10,789 bases of DNA from Chlorobiota bacterium. GTDB lineage: Bacteria; Bacteroidota; Ignavibacteria; Kapaibacteriales; NICIL-2. Below the pieces are notes generated by a model. It saw nothing but the letters and a program-made list of their open reading frames with translations, was not told the origin of the DNA and made no database searches. Position numbers and translations under genes: made by a program. Positions 6,298 through 10,789 of the stretch are shown piece by piece. The stretch lies in assembly GCA_003695605.1 (NCBI GenBank), contig RFIK01000099.1:1-10789 (forward strand). Reading direction: 5' to 3'. Within the stretch, counting starts at the first letter, position 1, and each line of letters begins with the position of its first letter.

Positions 6298-6995
6298 AGC
6301 ACTTGGCAATCGTACTTGGTGTGCTGTGCATCACCATTGGGTCTTCGGCACAAATTGCCGCCACAGTTCTGCTCCAGGGCGTCGTCCTCGATGCTCAGAC
6401 TCGGAACGGTATTTCAGCGACCCTTGCGATCTTTGACCAACGTGGGACGAAGATCAACGAAACCCGCTCGAATGCATCCGACAATGGCGCCTACCAGGTG
6501 ATTGTCAAGCCTGGTGGGCGTTACGCAGTTGAGCTTCGTGCCGATGGGTACATGACCATGCGTGATACTGTCACGGTACCGCCCGCGACTCGATACACAG
6601 AGCTCTCGCGAGACTTCACGCTTCGTGCGAAGAAAGCCGGGCAACGCTTTGTCGTGAGCATTCCCCTCTTCGAGGGCGATAAGGCAACCCTCCGCGTCGG
6701 CGCGGAGGAAGAACTCGGGCGGTACGCAGAGTTGCTCACGCTCAATCCCGACATCACGCTTGGGATTGAATGCTATCCCGACCATGAGGATACTCGTGAA
6801 CGGATGGCTGAACTGGCACGCAAGCGCGCCGAAGCAATCCGCGCATTCTTGAGTGCACGAGGCATTGCTGCTTCACGGCTCACCATCATTGCAACTTCCA
6901 CGACTGATCCATACAATCCACCGCCACGGAAACTGCGCCCAAAAGGACGTTTCTACACCGGCGGCACGTACTTCGTCATCGAGCCGATGAAGTAG
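6294..6995 (+). CDS. CRD-OmpA envelope protein
   Basis: This 233-residue secreted protein has three parts. There is a signal peptide (1-19, likely cut after SSA). A CarboxypepD-regulatory-like domain follows (about 24-110), paralogous to the preceding gene. The C-terminal domain (about 118-230) is OmpA/MotB-like and normally non-covalently binds peptidoglycan diaminopimelate. In it, LLTLNPDITLGIECYPD, LARKRAEAIRAFLSARGI and SRLTIIA follow the family pattern. D163 and R178 occupy the two contact positions with the usual 15-residue spacing, although the usual GHTD is CYPD, NxxLS is MAELA, and the terminal NRR motif is absent. Binding may therefore be weakened or altered. The start (ATG 6294) overlaps the upstream stop as ATGA and is preceded by GGAAG. 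It is the last gene of the overlapping run. The role suggested by architecture is anchoring a complex to the cell wall. Confidence 0.85.
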   Translation: MKHLAIVLGVLCITIGSSAQIAATVLLQGVVLDAQTRNGISATLAIFDQRGTKINETRSNASDNGAYQVIVKPGGRYAVELRADGYMTMRDTVTVPPATRYTELSRDFTLRAKKAGQRFVVSIPLFEGDKATLRVGAEEELGRYAELLTLNPDITLGIECYPDHEDTRERMAELARKRAEAIRAFLSARGIAASRLTIIATSTTDPYNPPPRKLRPKGRFYTGGTYFVIEPMK

Positions 6996-7038
6996 CTGCG
7001 ACATGGCAGAGTGATTATCCATCCTTGGCTACCGACGC

Positions 7039-8583
7039 ATGCCCAGCCGACGTGATTTCCTTCGCATTGTGCTCCTGGGGAGTGGTGCACTCTACCTATC
7101 TGCGCCACTAGGTGGCTGCAACCGCCGCAGCCCCACCGTTGAACGCTCCAGTGACGTCGGGCCAGAGGTATCACGCCAGCAGTACGAAAATCCTCACCGC
7201 TTCATTCGTGAGCATCACCGCAATGGGATTGATTGGCAGAACGCCGCTACCCATACAGCAGACGTGACGATCGTCGGCGCTGGGCCTGCCGGACTGGCTG
7301 CTGCAGTGCTTTTGACGTCGGCAGGATACGACGTTCTCCTCCTCGATAGCGAGCCAGTCGGCGGTGGCGCCGCACGGGCAGGTTCGTACAACGATCAGCG
7401 CTACCCACTGGCTTCCATCTACTTTGTCGAGCAAACCGACATCATCGGCGAGCTTTGTAAGTATGCGGCGATCGAGCCAACAACGGTTCCTCCAGACGCC
7501 GTCATCATCGAAGGGCAGCCAGTCGAACTGCTGTGGAACGACAGCGATCTTTCGTCCCTACCACTTCCACGAAAAGAACAAGCCGAACTTCGGCGCTTTC
7601 GAGATGATTTGCTCGACATGCGCACACGAGGAACTGTGCCTGTGTATCCACTTCCGGACACTCTTCCGCCTGCATTGAGCAAGCTCGATGCTCAGCGTGC
7701 GAGTGAGTTTCTTGCCTCGTACCGTTCGCCGTTCTTGCACTCGCTGCTTGATCTCTACGCCCGTTCCTCGATGGGCGATACCTTGGAGAACATCAACACT
7801 TACTCCCTCCTGAACTTCTACGCCAGCGAGCTCGATACTCCACGCTACACGTTCCCCGGTGGTTTGGGAGCACTGACCGCACACATCGCGCAGAAGCTCG
7901 GCGACCGCATCAAGACTGGGATGACATGCTTTCACATCGAGGATGCTCATCGCAATCCCACGACATGGGCAATGGATGCTGCCGGTAGGCTCCACCGCTT
8001 TCGATCACGGGTAGCAATTGTTGCCGTGCAGAAATTCATGCTCCCCTGGGTCATTGCCGAGCTCCCCGAGGCGCAGAAAGCTGCAATGCATGCTCTGCAC
8101 TACTCACCGTTTCTGACCGTGCATCTCTGCGCTCGGCAGCCATTGGTCCCGGCTGCATTCGACCTCTGGGTACCGAACGCACTACCACTGTTTACAGACA
8201 TCATCAACGCGAATGCAACTGGAGAGGCCAGCACCACCGCATTTGTTGCAAGCATCTACGCACCACGTTCTGCCCAAGACCGTGCGATGATGCAAAGCGA
8301 TGATGTGCTCGCAGCGTTCGCTCGCCGGATCGCAGAGCATGCAACCACGACGGTGCCGACCATCCACCGTGAGGCAGTCGAGGAAGTGCATGTTTTCGGG
8401 TGGGGACATGCGCTTGTCGTCCCAACGCCTGGTTCTCACAGCGGTATTGCGCAAGCAGCACGTCAGCCGCTCGGACGCATTCTCTTTGCGAATACTGATA
8501 ACGACGCCGCTCCCGCTTTCGAAAACGCCGTCGCCCACGGCGCACGCGCCGCTGAGCAGGCTATGGCATTGCTGAAGCAGTAG
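7039..8583 (+). CDS. Tat-exported lipoprotein FAD-dependent oxidoreductase (amine-oxidase-like)
   Basis: This 514-residue flavoprotein is predicted to be exported folded. The N terminus has a twin-arginine motif (SRRDFL, 3-8), a hydrophobic stretch (10-24) and a lipobox LGGC with Cys27, so it is probably lipid-anchored facing the periplasm. The Rossmann FAD-binding motif VTIVGAGPAGLAAAVLL lies at 76-92, with the ribose-binding acidic end LLLDSE (100-105). The C-terminal NTDNDAAPAFENAVAHGARAAEQA (about 485-508) matches the amine-oxidase/phytoene-desaturase FAD-closing motif. Substrate residues cannot be recognised; the covalent-flavin and copper motifs of other amine oxidases are absent. It begins 43 bases after the CRD-OmpA gene on the same strand, so it may belong to the same operon. 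Its end overlaps the convergent ispH gene by 23 bases. The general fold is secure and the substrate unknown. Confidence 0.85.
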   Translation: MPSRRDFLRIVLLGSGALYLSAPLGGCNRRSPTVERSSDVGPEVSRQQYENPHRFIREHHRNGIDWQNAATHTADVTIVGAGPAGLAAAVLLTSAGYDVLLLDSEPVGGGAARAGSYNDQRYPLASIYFVEQTDIIGELCKYAAIEPTTVPPDAVIIEGQPVELLWNDSDLSSLPLPRKEQAELRRFRDDLLDMRTRGTVPVYPLPDTLPPALSKLDAQRASEFLASYRSPFLHSLLDLYARSSMGDTLENINTYSLLNFYASELDTPRYTFPGGLGALTAHIAQKLGDRIKTGMTCFHIEDAHRNPTTWAMDAAGRLHRFRSRVAIVAVQKFMLPWVIAELPEAQKAAMHALHYSPFLTVHLCARQPLVPAAFDLWVPNALPLFTDIINANATGEASTTAFVASIYAPRSAQDRAMMQSDDVLAAFARRIAEHATTTVPTIHREAVEEVHVFGWGHALVVPTPGSHSGIAQAARQPLGRILFANTDNDAAPAFENAVAHGARAAEQAMALLKQ

Positions 8584-9472
8584 CAACGCGGCGCAAGATT
8601 TCCTGCCGCACCTGCTGCATGTACCACTGCGGGGTACTCGTTGCACCGGTGATTCCCACGCTCTCGGCTCCCTCGAACCACTCCGGCTGCAATTCGTTTG
8701 CGTCCTCGATGAAATATGTCCGCGGATTTTCTGATTGGGCAACGGCGAAGAGCACTTTGCCATTTGAGGATTCTTTGCCAGCAACGAAGATCACGACATC
8801 GTGCTGGCGGGCAAATCGGCGCAAGTCGTCTTCACGACCAGAAACTTGCCCGCAGATCGTATCCTTCGCATGAAACTCTGTCGCAATCGTCCCCATCTCC
8901 TCGACGATCAGCTCTTCGATTCGGCTCTTAAGCACATCTCGCAATCGGAGAAATGTCGGACGATCCATCGTCGTTTGCGAAAACAGCACGGTCTTCTTTC
9001 GCACATCTACCTTCTCATGTGCATCCTCGAGACGCTCGACGACGATACACTCATCGTTGCAGACGCCACGCACGCCAACCACCTCCGCATGGTTACGCTT
9101 GCCGAAAATCACAATTTGATAGCCGAGGTCGTAGAACTTGCGGACGCGTTCCTGGAGCTTTGTCACCACTGGGCACGTTGCATCAATGATCTCGACGCGG
9201 TGCTGTCGCGCGAGCCGATACGTTTCTGGTGGCTCGCCGTGGGCACGGATGAGCACCTTCGCTCCTGGCGGAAGCGATGCAATCTCTTCGCGTGAGTGGA
9301 GCGTTTTGAGACCTCTGGCGGCAAGACGCTCGATCTCGCGGGGGTTGTGGATGATGTTTCCGAGAACGTACACGCTTCCCGGTGGGGAGTTCTCGAGCGT
9401 TTCCTCGGCGATTTGTACCGTTCGAACAACGCCCCAGCAAAATCCTGACCGCGGGTCAATGGTGACGATCAT
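8561..9472 (-). CDS. ispH: 4-hydroxy-3-methylbut-2-enyl diphosphate reductase (IspH/LytB)
   Basis: This is the [4Fe-4S] enzyme of the last MEP-pathway step, reducing HMBPP to IPP and DMAPP in the cytosol. The 303 residues carry the three cluster cysteines: C12 (SGFCWGV), C100 (DATCPVVTK) and C207 (DTICGQV). Substrate residues are also present: H42 (IIHNP), H78 (RAHGEPP), H128 and E130 (RNHAEV), T168 (SQTTMD) and the SSN motif at 235-237. The wording of the motifs (TIDPRSGFCWGVVR, RAHGEPPETY, IDATCPVVTKLQ) resembles the Bacteroidota/Chlorobi form rather than E. coli. The ATG at 9472 overlaps the stop of the upstream kinase gene as ATGA, so it is co-translated with the HAD-Cmk gene. cmk-ispH adjacency is a recurring neighbourhood in bacteria. 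The gene is intact. Confidence 0.97.
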   Translation of the reverse strand: MIVTIDPRSGFCWGVVRTVQIAEETLENSPPGSVYVLGNIIHNPREIERLAARGLKTLHSREEIASLPPGAKVLIRAHGEPPETYRLARQHRVEIIDATCPVVTKLQERVRKFYDLGYQIVIFGKRNHAEVVGVRGVCNDECIVVERLEDAHEKVDVRKKTVLFSQTTMDRPTFLRLRDVLKSRIEELIVEEMGTIATEFHAKDTICGQVSGREDDLRRFARQHDVVIFVAGKESSNGKVLFAVAQSENPRTYFIEDANELQPEWFEGAESVGITGATSTPQWYMQQVRQEILRRVATASAMP

Positions 9473-10789
9473 GGCAGTGAGGGGGAAGATTCTACAATGC
9501 GCTCGCGAACGACGCGTGCGATACGCTCGACTTGCTCTTCGATGCTCAGGTTCGTTGTGTCAATGACGATTGCATCGTCAGCTCGGCGGAGCGGATTATG
9601 CTCGCGGGACGAATCGAGTTGATCACGCTCGTCGAGCTGGCGAATGACATCGTCGAGTGTCAACGCTGGATCGGTCGCTCTCAGTTCCTCGAGCCTCCGT
9701 TCGGCGCGCGTTGCAAGATCTGCTGTCATGTACACCTTGACGTCGGCATCGGGGAAGACGGCAGTTCCAATGTCACGCCCGTCCATGACAACGCCGCCGC
9801 GTGCACCAAGCTGCTGCTGAATCCGAACCATCGCTGCTCGAACCGAGGGGAACGAACTAACTTGGCTGACGTGAGCGGTAACATCCGGCATCCGAATGCG
9901 CTCGGTGACATCGTGACCATCGAGATAGGTTCGCTGCCCTTGTGGCGTGTGGCGCAGTTCGATGCTGATGCGCTCGAGCAACGCTGCAAGTGCTTCGTCA
10001 GTCATTGGGATGCCATGTTCTAAGGCTGCAAGCGTTAGTGCACGGTACATCGCACCTGTGTCAACGTAGGTGAAGCCCAGTCGCTCTGCTAGCAATCGTG
10101 CGGTTGTGGTTTTGCCAGAACCTGCTGGGCCATCAATAGCGATGATTGGTTGCCGTGCCATTAGATGCGTGGGTACAAACGTATGCAAACTTAGTGCTGC
10201 CTGTCCGAGATGACGAAAACATGCCATCGGTTGGTGCACAGTCAGCTCCTCAAGCGGATAGGGACCGCTGGCAACAGCAAGGCAACTGAGGCCGTAGCGG
10301 CGTGCACACGCAATATCGTTGGGGGTATCACCCACAACGATGACCGAAGCGCCGTGCGAGAAGTAGTGTTGGCTCGCAGCCCACTGGAGCGCTCGGGGCG
10401 GCAGCTCGGTGCGTTCGAGTGCATCGCCACCGAAAAAGCCAGTGATGAAGTAGCGGTCCATCCCCGCGACGCGAAGCTTATGCCAGCCGGTGCGTTCTTC
10501 GTTACCAGAAAGAACTGCGAGCACTGCACCAAATCGTTGGGCTGTTGCAAGAAATTCGAGTGCACCAGGACAGAGCTCAATTGCTTCTGCTGTTATCGCA
10601 TGCTCAGCTCGGCAGGCGAGCTCGTCGAAAAAAACCGGCGCAAGGGCATGTGCTGCGTGCACATCACCGATGAGCTGCGCCAGTATTTGCAGATCGGTTT
10701 TCCCTGCAGCAGAGTCCAGCCGGTGCCATGGAAGCTCCCCACCGACGACAGCTGACCACGTCTCAGACCAGACGCGCCGTGTCACATGC
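9469..10789 (-). CDS. cmk: HAD-family phosphatase fused to cytidylate kinase (5' truncated)
   Basis: One uninterrupted frame encodes two domains. The C-terminal 230 residues, from the ATG-equivalent at 10161, are a full-length cytidylate kinase, which phosphorylates CMP and dCMP with ATP. It has the P-loop DGPAGSGKTTT, the substrate motif VDTGAMYRALTLAAL, VVMDGRDIGTAVFPDADVKV, the lid RD..DS.RE..PL and the closing DDAIVIDTTNLSIEEQ. The upstream 209 visible residues are a HAD hydrolase like phosphoglycolate phosphatase: AGKTD (27-31), motif II LSGN (92-95), the downstream K103, GGD..ERTELPPRAL and motif IV VVGDTPNDIACARR (150-163), numbered from the GTG at 10785. The DxDGT nucleophile motif lies beyond the window, so the start is not visible. 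No linker separates the domains. Its stop overlaps the ispH start as ATGA. Kinase identity is firm; phosphatase substrate is unknown; whether the fusion is real or a separate kinase is also initiated at 10161 is open. Confidence 0.9.
   Translation of the reverse strand, partial: HVTRRVWSETWSAVVGGELPWHRLDSAAGKTDLQILAQLIGDVHAAHALAPVFFDELACRAEHAITAEAIELCPGALEFLATAQRFGAVLAVLSGNEERTGWHKLRVAGMDRYFITGFFGGDALERTELPPRALQWAASQHYFSHGASVIVVGDTPNDIACARRYGLSCLAVASGPYPLEELTVHQPMACFRHLGQAALSLHTFVPTHLMARQPIIAIDGPAGSGKTTTARLLAERLGFTYVDTGAMYRALTLAALEHGIPMTDEALAALLERISIELRHTPQGQRTYLDGHDVTERIRMPDVTAHVSQVSSFPSVRAAMVRIQQQLGARGGVVMDGRDIGTAVFPDADVKVYMTADLATRAERRLEELRATDPALTLDDVIRQLDERDQLDSSREHNPLRRADDAIVIDTTNLSIEEQVERIARVVRERIVESSPSLP
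10159..10163 (-). other. TAATG at the HAD/Cmk junction (out-of-frame stop and internal start)
   Basis: The native-looking Cmk start codon (10159-10161) overlaps a TAA (10161-10163) that is out of frame with the fusion. A second TAA in the same +1 frame lies at 10191-10193. TAATG is a common stop/start overlap between separate genes, so this may be the remnant of an older gene boundary. No Shine-Dalgarno sequence precedes the internal ATG. Confidence 0.4.

Noticed and set aside
4403..7037. Shared 10-mer GCTACCGACG at 4403-4412 and 7028-7037, each just upstream of a gene
   Set aside because: Repeated 10-mers are expected by chance in 10 kb, and the distances to the start codons differ; too weak for a common operator.
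8182..8784. Minus-strand open frame of 200 codons opposite the flavoprotein end and overlapping ispH
   Set aside because: Both sense genes carry strong family motifs; this frame has many Cys and Arg and no homology-like pattern.
10210..10755. Plus-strand open frame of 181 codons opposite the HAD domain
   Set aside because: The minus-strand HAD motifs (LSGN, VVGDTPND) are unmistakable; the plus frame is an antisense shadow.

Overview
The window is a densely packed stretch of bacterial chromosome with 12 protein-coding genes. I see no RNA genes, mobile elements or CRISPR arrays, and no gene-free stretch longer than about 100 bases. The base composition is moderately GC-rich by eye. Several genes suggest the FCB superphylum (Bacteroidota, Chlorobiota, Kapabacteria or Ignavibacteria): the IspH form, a MerR-like regulator of the 'YYSI..VS' type, secreted CarboxypepD-regulatory and OmpA proteins, and one TATATTTG element matching the Bacteroidota -7 consensus TAnnTTTG. 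A thermophilic or Kapabacteria-like Chlorobi relative would fit, but this is an inference from style, not a proven placement.

Layout. (1) Bases 1-873 (+) hold a 5'-truncated M42 aminopeptidase. Its end overlaps the end of a convergent biotin carboxylase gene (863-2308, -). (2) Divergently, a LolC/E-type permease (2374-3585, +) is translationally coupled to a yraN-family gene (to 3944). (3) A short RsbW-like ATP-binding protein follows on the minus strand (3954-4358). (4) A plus-strand run then starts: a MerR-like regulator (4461-4898), a secreted seven-bladed WD40 propeller (4895-5890), a small secreted CarboxypepD-regulatory (CRD) protein (5887-6297) and a CRD-OmpA protein (6294-6995). All are joined by ATGA stop/start overlaps. 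A Tat-exported lipoprotein flavin oxidoreductase follows after 43 bases (7039-8583). (5) On the minus strand, a HAD-phosphatase/cytidylate kinase fusion (9469 to beyond the window end) is coupled by ATGA to ispH (8561-9472), which overlaps the flavoprotein tail to tail.

How the genes fit together. The flanks are housekeeping genes: peptide turnover, CO2-fixing carboxylation, lipoprotein export, CMP phosphorylation and the last step of the MEP isoprenoid pathway. The centre is an accessory cell-envelope operon. Its products in gene order (propeller, CRD, CRD-OmpA) repeat the domain order of the type IX secretion component PorE without its TPR part, but split over separate proteins. I consider this the most interesting candidate system in the window. 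The second is the HAD-Cmk fusion, which carries out-of-frame stop codons at the junction that look like a relic of two formerly separate overlapping genes.
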